Assembly (NCBI GenBank): GCA_001898385.1
Contig: MKTT01000117.1
Span: 1-61,163, forward strand
DNA: 61,163 nt
DNA from: Planctomycetales bacterium 71-10
GTDB taxonomy: Bacteria; Planctomycetota; Planctomycetia; Isosphaerales; Isosphaeraceae
Direction: 5' to 3'
Shown: positions 50,910-59,517 of the stretch, in pieces
Position numbering within the stretch: the first letter of the stretch is position 1
Layout: the number at the start of each line of letters is the position of its first letter
Made by a program: the position numbers and the translations under genes
Notes under the pieces: generated by a model
Database searches by the model: none
Told to the model about the DNA's origin: nothing
What the model saw: the letters and a program-made list of their open reading frames with translations, nothing else

Positions 50910-51055
50910 GGGGGCGTGCTCATGGCATCGCGGCCGGAGGGCGGTCAGACGGCGGCCGCCCCGAGGTTCGGGTCCAGAGGTGAACCTAGGACGTGCGCCC
51001 ATGCAGTGAGAACAGAGTATCGGCGGGCCAGGCCCTCCGGCCGCTGGAGCAAGCC

Positions 51056-51169
51056 ATGAAGCCCGAGGCCGACCTGCGGCGGAAATGGCCTGGAGAGCAG
51101 CCTACGTTCGACCTCGACGACGAGCCGCTGGAAGATTCGGAGATCGAGATGGAAGAGGTCGAGGTGTAA
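51056..51169 (+). CDS. Possible 37-residue acidic protein
   Basis: ATG 51056 with GGAG six bases upstream encodes 37 residues ending DDEPLEDSEIEMEEVEV. It may be a tiny gene or the tail of a lost gene. Around it (50910-51380) I see nothing else. Confidence 0.3.
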   Translation: MKPEADLRRKWPGEQPTFDLDDEPLEDSEIEMEEVEV

Positions 51170-51380
51170 CCCTCTGGTATCGGGAGGGGCCTCGGCTCGC
51201 CAGCCCGGCCCGGGCCTATCCCCACCAGGCCCAACGCCGAGAACCGTTCGATCCTTCTCATCCGCACTTGCGGGAAGGGGCGCTGCGAAGATAGAGTTTT
51301 GGATGGAGATGTGGCGAATGGGTTCCCCTATCTCCCTCCACCGGTTCCATCGCGAGGTGATCGAGGGGGCCACGAACGGG

Positions 51381-51797
51381 ATGAGGGGCCGGCTCTCCAA
51401 TCGCGGTTTCGTCCCTACCTTGGGCTGCCTGGGCATCCTGGCGGCCCTGCTATGCGCCCGGACTCCCGAAGCCCACGCCGTTTGCTCCCGGCACGTCGTC
51501 GCGGCCATGCATCCCAGGGCGGCCTCGCCCCGGCTTGACATCCCCAATCACGGGGAGGCGGACGAGGGAGCAGACGAGAGCCCCTCACGCCCGAAGCCCT
51601 GTTCGGGCGCCCTCTGCTCCGGCAAGCCGGCCGTGCCCATCTCGCCGCCTCTCCCGGTGGGACGAGCGCCGGAAGCGATCGCTCCCCGGGCGGCCCCCCC
51701 GCCTTACGCCCTCGCCTTGGGCAAGCCTCTCGCGAGTGCGGAGCGGATCGTCCGCATCGTGATGGAACGGCCCCCGATCGAACGACCGCCCCGCTGA
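51381..51797 (+). CDS. Small secreted protein
   Basis: A 138-residue protein with a signal peptide (residues 1-33: hydrophobic GCLGILAALLCA, then PEAHA cleavage-like end) and a Pro/Ala-rich mature part with four cysteines, including PCSGALCSG. The start may also be ATG 51303. Upstream of the metal-efflux cluster on the same strand. Function unknown; a metal-binding role is only suggested by the cysteines. Confidence 0.6.
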   Translation: MRGRLSNRGFVPTLGCLGILAALLCARTPEAHAVCSRHVVAAMHPRAASPRLDIPNHGEADEGADESPSRPKPCSGALCSGKPAVPISPPLPVGRAPEAIAPRAAPPPYALALGKPLASAERIVRIVMERPPIERPPR

Positions 51798-52022
51798 TCT
51801 CCACCCTTCAACCGGGACCATCAGGCCGCTCGCGCCCCCTCTCGGGGAACGGAGCCCAGACGTCCTTGCGCGGGCCCGACGGTTTCATCGGTCGACGGCC
51901 TGACGTCCGAAGTTTTCGAACGCCTCCCCTTGCGCGCCCGTATTGCGCCTGGATCGGCGTCGACCGATCGTTGCGCGTTCGCAATCATATCGAGCGGAAT
52001 CTATAGAGAGGATTTTAAAAAC

Positions 52023-53063
52023 ATGGGCAATCGTCGTTCCGGATTCACGCTGATCGAGCTGCTGGTGGTGATCGCGATCATCGCCGTGCTGATCGCCCTC
52101 TTGCTGCCGGCCGTCCAGGCGGCGCGCGAGGCCGCCCGCCGCGCCCAGTGCGTCAACAACCTGAAGCAGATCGGCATCGCGTGTCACAATTACCTCAGCA
52201 GCTACCAGGTCCTCCCCTCGGGGAAGGTGCCCGCCTATTTCTCCGTCCCGGGCGCGGCGTCCTGGGCCCGCTGGTCGCCCCAGTCCTCGCTCTTGCAGTT
52301 CATCGAGCAGGGCAACCTCTTCAACACCCTCAACTTCGCCCTGCCGCCGGTGACGCCGGCCATGAACGGGGTCGTCTCGACCTTCATGCCGGCCTATTCG
52401 GGGCCGAACGGCGAGAACCTGACGGGGTGCAACACGCAGATCAACATGTTCCTCTGCCCCTCCGACGCCCCGCCGGTGGCCGGCTGGAACGGCGCCATCA
52501 ACTACCTCGGCAACATCGGGACGTATGTGTGCGACCTCGGCGATTCGAACCCGTGCACGGTCTGCACCGACGGCCCCGTCGCGCAGGGGATCTTCTACTA
52601 TGGGAGCGGGGTGCGGATCGCCGACGTCGTCGACGGCACGAGCAATACGGCCTTCTTCGCCGAGAAGCTTCGCGGCCAGGGGAAGCCGGACTTCCAGACG
52701 GACCTGCTCATCATGCCGAACCAGCCGACGCTGGCCTTGACCTATCAGACCTGCCAGGCGGTGCCGAAGGGCTCGCCCCCGCTCACCAGCGTCCAGGGGA
52801 TCTCCTGGTCGCTGGCGGACATGTGCTGCACCACCTACAACCACGTCACGACCCCGAACCAGAATTCGTGCGCGGGGTTCCCCAACAGCGGCATGGCGAA
52901 CATGTCGATGCAGGTGCCGCCGTCGAGCCGACATTCCGGCGGCGTGAACATCCTCTTCGGCGACGGCTCGGTCAAGTTCGTCAAGAACGCCGTGAGCCTG
53001 GAGGCCTGGCGCGCCCTGGGGACTCGCAACGGCGGCGAGGTCATCTCCTCCGATGCGTACTGA
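52023..53063 (+). CDS. DUF1559 pseudopilin
   Basis: A 346-residue planctomycete pseudopilin of the DUF1559 family. The prepilin site is RSGFTLIELLVVIAIIAVLI at residues 5-24, followed by AREAARRAQC and an extracellular domain. The C-terminus carries the H-x9-DG box (RHSGGVNILFGDGSVKFV). ATG 52023 with a GAGAGGA site. It heads a same-strand row with two lipoproteins and the metal efflux genes. Confidence 0.93.
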   Translation: MGNRRSGFTLIELLVVIAIIAVLIALLLPAVQAAREAARRAQCVNNLKQIGIACHNYLSSYQVLPSGKVPAYFSVPGAASWARWSPQSSLLQFIEQGNLFNTLNFALPPVTPAMNGVVSTFMPAYSGPNGENLTGCNTQINMFLCPSDAPPVAGWNGAINYLGNIGTYVCDLGDSNPCTVCTDGPVAQGIFYYGSGVRIADVVDGTSNTAFFAEKLRGQGKPDFQTDLLIMPNQPTLALTYQTCQAVPKGSPPLTSVQGISWSLADMCCTTYNHVTTPNQNSCAGFPNSGMANMSMQVPPSSRHSGGVNILFGDGSVKFVKNAVSLEAWRALGTRNGGEVISSDAY

Positions 53064-53082
53064 TCCGAGAGGGGGCGGGCGA

Positions 53083-53535
53083 ATGTTCCGGAGCCATCTC
53101 AGGGCGGCCCTCGCGGCCGCCCTCGCCCTCGCGCTGACGCCCGGCTGCGGCAGCCCGACGAGTGCTTACATCCCCGAGGCGGCGGCGGCGCGCCAGGACC
53201 TTGAAACGGCCCTCGCCGCCTGGCAGAAGGGGGGCAAGCCCGCGGAACTCGCGCAGGGCGAACATCCCATCTACTTCGTCGAATCCCAGTGGGAGAACGG
53301 GCAGGCGCTGGAAAGCTTCCAGATCCTGGAGGAAAGCCCCTCTCCGTCGGAAACCGAGAAGCGCTACGCGGTCGTCCTCAAGATCAAGAAGCCGGCGGCG
53401 GAAAACCGCGTCGAGTATATCGCGGTGGGTCGCTCTCCCATGTGGATCTTCCGCGACGTGGATTACGAGAAGCAGGGGAGCATGGGCGAAGTGCCGAACG
53501 CGAAAGCCAGGCGACCGTCAGCTCGCGGGCGTTGA
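53083..53535 (+). CDS. Lipoprotein A of a tandem pair
   Basis: A 150-residue lipoprotein precursor with lipobox LTPGC at about residues 19-23. The mature part has AYIPEAAAARQDLETALAAW, GEHPIYFVESQWENG and PMWIFRDVDYE, all echoed in the next gene. ATG 53083, 19 bases after the pseudopilin stop, follows AGAGGGGG. The C-terminal part is shorter than that of its neighbour. Such lipoproteins often sit behind DUF1559 genes. Confidence 0.8.
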   Translation: MFRSHLRAALAAALALALTPGCGSPTSAYIPEAAAARQDLETALAAWQKGGKPAELAQGEHPIYFVESQWENGQALESFQILEESPSPSETEKRYAVVLKIKKPAAENRVEYIAVGRSPMWIFRDVDYEKQGSMGEVPNAKARRPSARGR

Positions 53536-53555
53536 CGCTCGCGGCCCAACTCCCG

Positions 53556-53580
53556 CCCCCCCGACGTCGGGGGGGATTTT
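53556..53580 (+). terminator. 20-bp palindrome followed by ATTTT
   Basis: Seven C, GACGTC and seven G make a perfect palindrome at 53556-53575, followed by ATTTT. It is an intrinsic terminator or attenuator between the two lipoprotein genes. Confidence 0.75.
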
Positions 53581-53624
53581 CGACGTTCGTTCGCATTCGA
53601 GCCCGCCCCCGGGAGGACCCGGCC

Positions 53625-54089
53625 GTGATCCGGTATCCGCGCAGCCCTGTTCGGCTCGTCGTGCTCGGCGCCTTCGCGGCCTTGCTCGCCGGTTGCCGCC
53701 AGGAGGCGACGACCAGCTACGAGAGCTACATCCCAACGGCCGAATCCGCGCGGGCGCAACTCGCCCGCGCGATGGACGGATGGCTCAAGGGCCTCTCGCC
53801 GGACGAATCCGGCGGTACGAGGCCGGAGGTCCACGTCGTCGACCAGACGCGCCGGGCCGACCAGAAGCTCGCCCGTTATGAGATCCTCGGCGAAGTGCCC
53901 GCCGACAACGCCCGCGCGTTCGCCGTGCGCGTGACGTACGAGGGCGCGGACGAGCCGGAAATCCTGCGGTTCTTCGCCATCGGCGTCGACCCGATGTGGA
54001 TCTTCCGCCGGGAGGACTACGAGAACATCTGGAATCACGACGCGGAGACGCCGGCGGACCGCGCCGGCGAACCTGCCGAGAAGCCATGA
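53625..54089 (+). CDS. Lipoprotein B of a tandem pair
   Basis: A 154-residue lipoprotein precursor (lipobox LLAGC, about residues 21-25). It shares YIPTAESARAQLARAMDGWL and PMWIFRREDYEN with lipoprotein A. The GTG start at 53625 follows GGGAGGA by 7 bases. Its stop overlaps the ATG of the membrane fusion gene, so it belongs to the efflux operon. Confidence 0.8.
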   Translation: MIRYPRSPVRLVVLGAFAALLAGCRQEATTSYESYIPTAESARAQLARAMDGWLKGLSPDESGGTRPEVHVVDQTRRADQKLARYEILGEVPADNARAFAVRVTYEGADEPEILRFFAIGVDPMWIFRREDYENIWNHDAETPADRAGEPAEKP

Positions 54090-55588
54090 CGCACGAACCC
54101 GACCCGAGCACGGAGACGCCCCCGCAAACTCCCACGCGGATGAAGCGAACTGCGAGCGCGGTCCGCCTCGCGGCCCGTGCGCTTCAGGTGCGCCTTCGCT
54201 TCATCGTGGTCCTGGCCGGCGCGTTCGTCGTGGCCGGACAGTGGGAAACCCTGCGCAACCACTGGGACCGCTGGACGCGCGGGTTCGTCCAGGGCGGAGC
54301 ATCGAGCCGGGTCGCGCCGCCGAATATCGAGTACTTCTGCCCGATGGATCCGGTCGTCGTCTCGATGCAGCCGGGCAAGTGCGACATCTGCAACATGGCC
54401 CTGGTGCGTCGCAAGATCGGCGATATGGCCCCCCTCCCTTCCGGCGTGCTGGCGCGGATGCAACTCTCCCCGCACCGCGTGCAACTCGCCGGCATCCAGA
54501 CGGCGCCTGTCGACTATCGTCCGACGGCCCGCGAAGTCGCCCTGACCGGCGTCGTGCGCGACGACGGCCTGGTCCGGTGCCGCGTGCCCGAGCGCGACCG
54601 GCCGTTCGTCGTCGACGGGCTGGCCGCGGACGTCACCCCCGACGACGGCTCGAAACAGCCGGGCCTCAAGGGCGAGGTGAGCGCCCTGGAGATCGACTCG
54701 CGCGACGCCCGCGCGAGCGCCTTGATTCGCCTCGAAGAGTCCGGCCGAGCGCTCCCGCCCGCGACCCGGGTCTTCGCGACGGTACGAAGGCCCGTCGCCG
54801 AACTTGAGCCGTTCCGCTCGCTCCCGTCCGATCCGACGCCTCGGGCCAAGGGCGAGCTGCTGGCGGTCTACCTATGCCCTCAGCACCCGGAGGTCCTCGC
54901 GACCGAGCGTGGGCGTTGCCCCGTCGACCGCAACAACAACCTCCAGCGCCGCGCCTTGCTGGACGATCAGCGCGTCCGATGGTGGTGCCCGATGCATCCG
55001 GCGGTCACGGCCGATCACGCCGGGGAGTCGTGCCGGGACTGCGGCGGCATGAAGCTGATCCCGCGAATCGTCACCTATCGGCCGCCGGGCCGGGTGCTGA
55101 CGGTGCCCGAATCGGCCGTGGTCGATACGGGCACGCGCACGGTCGTGTTCGTCGAGCAGGCGCCGGGGGTGTTCGACGGCGTCGAGGTCGACGTCGGCCC
55201 CCGTTGCGGCGACGTCTATCCGGTGGCGAGCGGGCTCGAGCCCGGCCAGCGAGTGGCGATCCGCGGCGCCTTCCTGCTGGACGCGGAGACGCGGCTGAAT
55301 CCCGGCCTCGCCGCCAGCTACTTCGGCGCGGGGCGATCCACGCGCGATGAGGCGGCAGGCCCTCCCGGGGGCGAGGCGATCGTCCCCGACGAAGGGACTT
55401 GCCCCGTCACGGGGAGGCCGCTCGGTTCGATGGGCGAGCCCGTCTCGATCACCATCGAGGGGCGGACGGTCCGGCTCTGCTGCAAGGGTTGCGAGGCTCG
55501 ACTCCGAGAGTCGCCGGACAGGTATCTCCCCCCGCCGCGCGCCCGCAACGACCGGCGGCCGGCCCTTCCACGAAGCGCGGGCGAATGA
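54086..55588 (+). CDS. Heavy-metal efflux periplasmic adaptor (CusB-like)
   Basis: A 500-residue membrane-fusion protein. It has one membrane helix (about residues 36-52) and several metal-binding motifs: CPMDP with CDIC (about 84-105), CPQHPE with CPVD (about 262-280), CPMHPAV with CRDC (about 300-323). A C-terminal TRASH/YHS-like CPVTGRPLG with LCCKGC lies near 438-472. The barrel-like part (about 125-240 and 330-400) is the adaptor core. It should bridge the RND pump and the outer membrane. ATG 54086 and stop 55588 overlap neighbours as ATGA. Confidence 0.9.
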   Translation: MTHEPDPSTETPPQTPTRMKRTASAVRLAARALQVRLRFIVVLAGAFVVAGQWETLRNHWDRWTRGFVQGGASSRVAPPNIEYFCPMDPVVVSMQPGKCDICNMALVRRKIGDMAPLPSGVLARMQLSPHRVQLAGIQTAPVDYRPTAREVALTGVVRDDGLVRCRVPERDRPFVVDGLAADVTPDDGSKQPGLKGEVSALEIDSRDARASALIRLEESGRALPPATRVFATVRRPVAELEPFRSLPSDPTPRAKGELLAVYLCPQHPEVLATERGRCPVDRNNNLQRRALLDDQRVRWWCPMHPAVTADHAGESCRDCGGMKLIPRIVTYRPPGRVLTVPESAVVDTGTRTVVFVEQAPGVFDGVEVDVGPRCGDVYPVASGLEPGQRVAIRGAFLLDAETRLNPGLAASYFGAGRSTRDEAAGPPGGEAIVPDEGTCPVTGRPLGSMGEPVSITIEGRTVRLCCKGCEARLRESPDRYLPPPRARNDRRPALPRSAGE

Positions 55589-58500
55589 TCGAAAGTCTGA
55601 TCGCCTATTCGATACGCCATCGGCTGGCCGTCGTAATCGCCGGGTTCGCGCTCGCGATCGCGGGCGCCTACGCGGCCTACACCACGCCCGTCGACGCCAT
55701 CCCCGACCTCTCGGAGAACCAGGTCGTCGTGTTCACCGAGTGGCCGGGCCACAGCCCGCGCGAGGTGGAAGACCAGATCGGCTACCCGCTCTCCACCCAC
55801 CTCCAGGGGCTGCGCGGGGTGAGGACCGTGCGGTCGTCGAGCGATTTCCACTTCTCGATGATCCACGTGATCTTCGCCGACGACGTCGACTTCCCCACCG
55901 CGCGCCTCCGCGTGCTCGAGCGGCTGGCCCAGGCCGGCGGCATCCTCCCCGACGGCGTGACGCCGCATCCGCCGCCCGACGCCATCGCCACCGGGCAGAT
56001 CTACTGGTACACGGTCGAGGGGGGCGGGCTCGACCTCGGCCGGCTGCGAGCCTTGCAGGACTGGTACGTCAAGCCGCAGCTCGGCACCGTGCCGGGGGTG
56101 GCCGAGGTCGCGAGCGTCGGCGGCTTTCCCATCGAATACCAGGTGAACGTCGACCCGCGCAAGCTGAGGACGCGGGGCGCGACGCTGGCCGAGGTGGTCC
56201 GCGCGGTGGGCGATTCGAACGCGACGGTCGGCGGGCCGATCATCCAGAAGGGCAACGCCGAATACATCGTGCGCAGCCTCGGCTGGCTCGGCGCGCGATC
56301 CGGGCGCGATGACGACGAGTTCGATCCCGAGCGTGCGGTGCGCGACCTGGAACGCGCCGTCCTGGCCGCGGAGGCGGACGGCTCGATCCTCCACGTCGGC
56401 GACGTCGCCTCGGTGACGATCGGCCCCGGCCCTCGGCGCGGGATCCTCGAAAAGGACGGCAGCGAGGTCGTCGGCGGCGTGGTGCTGATGGCCCATGGCG
56501 AGAACCCGCTGACGGTCACCCGTCGGATCAAAGAGAAGGTCCGCGCCTTGCAGCCGGGCCTGCCGCCGGGCGTCCGGATCGTCGCGTTCTACGACCGCAC
56601 GCCGTTGATCCGGGGGGCGATCGGCACCGTCACCGGGACGATCGCGGAGGCCGTCGCGACGGCGACGATCTGCGTCGTGCTGATCTTGCTCCACGTCCGC
56701 GCCTCGTTCGTGATCGCGCTCACCCTGCCCCTGGCCGCGCTCGGGTCGTTCGGCCTAATGGCCGTGCTCAGGGCCCTCGGGATCGCCGACGTCGAGACGA
56801 ACATCATGTCGCTGGCCGGGATCGCGATCTCCGTCGGCGTGCTCGTCGATTCGTCGATCGTCATGGTGGAGAACGCCATGCACCGCCTGCGCGACGAGTT
56901 CGGCGACGAGCCCGTGCGCGGCGACGTCCGGGCGGTGATCCTGCCGGCCTGCCAGACCGTCGGCCGGCCGATCTTCTTCTCGGTGGCGATCATGCTCCTC
57001 TCGTTCCTGCCGGTGTTCGCGCTCGGCGGGATGGAGGGGAAGATGTTCCGCCCGCTGGCGTTCACGAAGACGTTCGCGCTCGTCACGGTCGCGGTGCTGG
57101 CCGTCACGCTCGTCCCCGCGCTCTGCACGTACCTGCTGAAGGGGCGGATGCGGGGCGAGCGGGAGAGCTGGATCGTGCGCAGCGTGATCGACGTCTACCG
57201 CCCGGTCCTGTCGTCGCTGCTCGACCGCCCCGCGCCCCTCGTCTGGCTGCTGGGGGCGACGTTCGTCGTGGGGCTGGCCCCGATCGGCAGCCGCACGCTG
57301 TTCCTGGCCACGCTCGTGCTCGCGCTCGTCGCCGCGGGCCTGGCCCAGCGGACGTGGATCGGGCTGGGCTCGGCGTGGGCCGGCCTCATCCTCGTCGCCC
57401 TGGTCGCGGACCGGACGATCACGCCGCTCGGGCGAGAGTTCATCACCCCGCTGGACGAGGGGATGGTGATGAACATGCCGGTCACCGCGCCGCGGGCCTC
57501 CGCGACCGAGGCCGGCGACGACCTCAAGGCGTGCGACATGATCCTCTGCCGGTTCCCCGAGGTCGACATGGTCGTGGGCAAGGCCGGCCGGGCCGAGTCC
57601 CCGACCGACCCCGCGCCGATGGAGATGATCGAGACCATGGTGAATTTCCGCCCCCGCGCCTTCTGGCCGAGGCGGAAGCTCCTCCCCGCCGATGCCGAGC
57701 GCCAGGCCCGCTTCGTCCTCGCCGAGTTGGTCGCGCGCGGCCTGGTGCGGCCGCCAGCCGACCCCGAGGCCCTGATCGAGCAGGCCGCCGCCGCGTCGCT
57801 CCCCCTCGCCGACGTCGCCCTGCGCGAGTACGCGTATCAGCGCAACCGCGAGTTCGAGCGCTCGCTGGTCAATACCACCGCCGACCCCGACGACCCCGGC
57901 TTCGGCCCCCAGCAGGCCGCGTGGGGCGCCTTCGTGCGGCAGCTCGACCGCGACCTCGTGTCGCGCGCGGCGGAGACGTACACGCGGATCGTCCTCGAAG
58001 AACTGGTCGAGAGGGCCGACGTCGTCGACCCGGCCGTCGTCGCCGGCGTGCGCGCGATCAAGCGATGGCGCGACCGGCCGGTCCTCCCCTCGACGGGCGT
58101 CGCGGGCCCATCCCACGGGGGCGGCGCGTCCTCGCTCCCCCTCGACATCGAGCCGATCCCGGCGCTCGACTCCCTGCCGGCGGAGCTGGCGAAGCCCTTC
58201 GCCGCGGGGCTGTTGCTCTGGCGCAAGGATCGATCGGAACTCGTCGGCTTCGGCAGCGAGCTGGACAGGGCCGTGCAGATGCCGGGCTGGGCCAACGTCT
58301 GGACCATGCCGATCCAGAACCGCGTGGACATGCTGGCGACGGGCGTGAACACCGCCGTCGGCGTCCGGGTGCTGGGCCGCAGCCTGGAGGACGTCGTCCG
58401 GGCCTCGGAGTCGGTCGCCGCCGCGCTGAAGCGCGTGCCCGGCGCGTCGGAGGTGATCGCCGATCCGATCCGCGGCAAGGGGTACGTCGACGTCCAGATC

Positions 58501-59487
58501 GACCGCGAGCGGGCGGCGAAGGCGGGGGTGTCGATCGCCGCGCTCAACGAGGCGGTCGAATCCGCGCTCGGCGGCCGGGTCGCCGCGACCACGGTGGAGG
58601 GGAGGGAGCGACATCCGGTCCGCGTGCGCTACGGCCGCGACTGGCGGGGCGACGAGGATGCGGTGCGCGACCTGCTCGTCCCCTCGCTCCGGAAGGAGGC
58701 GGGCGGCTGCCCCGCGCTCGTCCCCCTCGCGGAGGTGGCCGACGTCCGCGTGGTCGAGGGCCCCGCGACGATCAAGAGCGAGAACGGCCTCCTCCGCAAC
58801 TACGTCCGGCTGAACGTCCGGGACGGCAACACCGCCGATTTCGTCGGGCGCGCCCGGGAGGCCGTTGCGCGCGAGGTTAAGCTGCCGGAAGGGACGATCC
58901 TGGAATGGACCGGCCAGTTCGAGCACGAGGCCCGCGCCCGCGCAACCCTGCGCGTGATCGTGCCCATCGTCCTCGCCCTGATCTTCCTGATCCTCTACTG
59001 GACCTATCACGACCTGGCCGACGCCTCGCTGATGATGCTGGCCGTCCCGGGCGCCGTCGCCGGCGGCGTGTTCTTCCAGTGGCTGTTCGGCTACAAATTC
59101 TCGGTCACGATATGGATCGGCTACATCGCCTGCTTCGGCATGGCGACCTCGACCGGCATCATCATGCTCGTCTACCTCCGGGAGGCGGTCGCGAAGGCCG
59201 GCGGGATGGAGGCCCTCGACGCCGAGGGGCTTCGGCATGCGGTGATGGAGGGGGCCGTGAGCCGACTCAGGCCGAAGCTGCTGACCGAGGCGACCATCGT
59301 CCTGGGCCTGGCGCCCATGCTCTGGGCCGGCGGCGTGGGAGCCGAGGTGATACGCCCGATGGCCGCGCCGGTGCTGGGCGGCATCCTCATCGCGGACGAG
59401 GTCATCGACCTGTTCCTGCCCGTGCTGTTCTACCGCGTGAGGCTCAGGCGCCTCGCGCGGGCGGGCGAAGGAGGTCGGCCCGCCTGA
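55585..59487 (+). CDS. Heavy-metal RND pump (CusA/CzcA-like)
   Basis: A 1300-residue HME-type RND transporter that drives heavy-metal cations out by proton antiport. It has the RND layout with the first helix at about 12-32, VDAIPDLSENQVVVFTEWPG near 36-55, SVGVLVDSSIVMVENAM near 416-432, and GYIACFGMATSTGIIMLVYL near 1176-1195. About 190 residues (700-890) are inserted in the periplasmic part before SELDRAVQMPGW, which makes it longer than E. coli CusA. ATG 55585 overlaps the CusB-like stop. Confidence 0.93.
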   Translation: MIESLIAYSIRHRLAVVIAGFALAIAGAYAAYTTPVDAIPDLSENQVVVFTEWPGHSPREVEDQIGYPLSTHLQGLRGVRTVRSSSDFHFSMIHVIFADDVDFPTARLRVLERLAQAGGILPDGVTPHPPPDAIATGQIYWYTVEGGGLDLGRLRALQDWYVKPQLGTVPGVAEVASVGGFPIEYQVNVDPRKLRTRGATLAEVVRAVGDSNATVGGPIIQKGNAEYIVRSLGWLGARSGRDDDEFDPERAVRDLERAVLAAEADGSILHVGDVASVTIGPGPRRGILEKDGSEVVGGVVLMAHGENPLTVTRRIKEKVRALQPGLPPGVRIVAFYDRTPLIRGAIGTVTGTIAEAVATATICVVLILLHVRASFVIALTLPLAALGSFGLMAVLRALGIADVETNIMSLAGIAISVGVLVDSSIVMVENAMHRLRDEFGDEPVRGDVRAVILPACQTVGRPIFFSVAIMLLSFLPVFALGGMEGKMFRPLAFTKTFALVTVAVLAVTLVPALCTYLLKGRMRGERESWIVRSVIDVYRPVLSSLLDRPAPLVWLLGATFVVGLAPIGSRTLFLATLVLALVAAGLAQRTWIGLGSAWAGLILVALVADRTITPLGREFITPLDEGMVMNMPVTAPRASATEAGDDLKACDMILCRFPEVDMVVGKAGRAESPTDPAPMEMIETMVNFRPRAFWPRRKLLPADAERQARFVLAELVARGLVRPPADPEALIEQAAAASLPLADVALREYAYQRNREFERSLVNTTADPDDPGFGPQQAAWGAFVRQLDRDLVSRAAETYTRIVLEELVERADVVDPAVVAGVRAIKRWRDRPVLPSTGVAGPSHGGGASSLPLDIEPIPALDSLPAELAKPFAAGLLLWRKDRSELVGFGSELDRAVQMPGWANVWTMPIQNRVDMLATGVNTAVGVRVLGRSLEDVVRASESVAAALKRVPGASEVIADPIRGKGYVDVQIDRERAAKAGVSIAALNEAVESALGGRVAATTVEGRERHPVRVRYGRDWRGDEDAVRDLLVPSLRKEAGGCPALVPLAEVADVRVVEGPATIKSENGLLRNYVRLNVRDGNTADFVGRAREAVAREVKLPEGTILEWTGQFEHEARARATLRVIVPIVLALIFLILYWTYHDLADASLMMLAVPGAVAGGVFFQWLFGYKFSVTIWIGYIACFGMATSTGIIMLVYLREAVAKAGGMEALDAEGLRHAVMEGAVSRLRPKLLTEATIVLGLAPMLWAGGVGAEVIRPMAAPVLGGILIADEVIDLFLPVLFYRVRLRRLARAGEGGRPA

Positions 59488-59517
59488 TCGCGTCGATGCT
59501 GCTCTCGTCGACGCTCC

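Noticed and set aside
42342..51059. A 2905-residue open frame antisense to the DUF11 gene, and a 2366-residue third frame
   Set aside because: They arise from strong GC bias at codon positions in a repetitive gene; their composition is Arg/Gly/Val/Asp low complexity without any domain.
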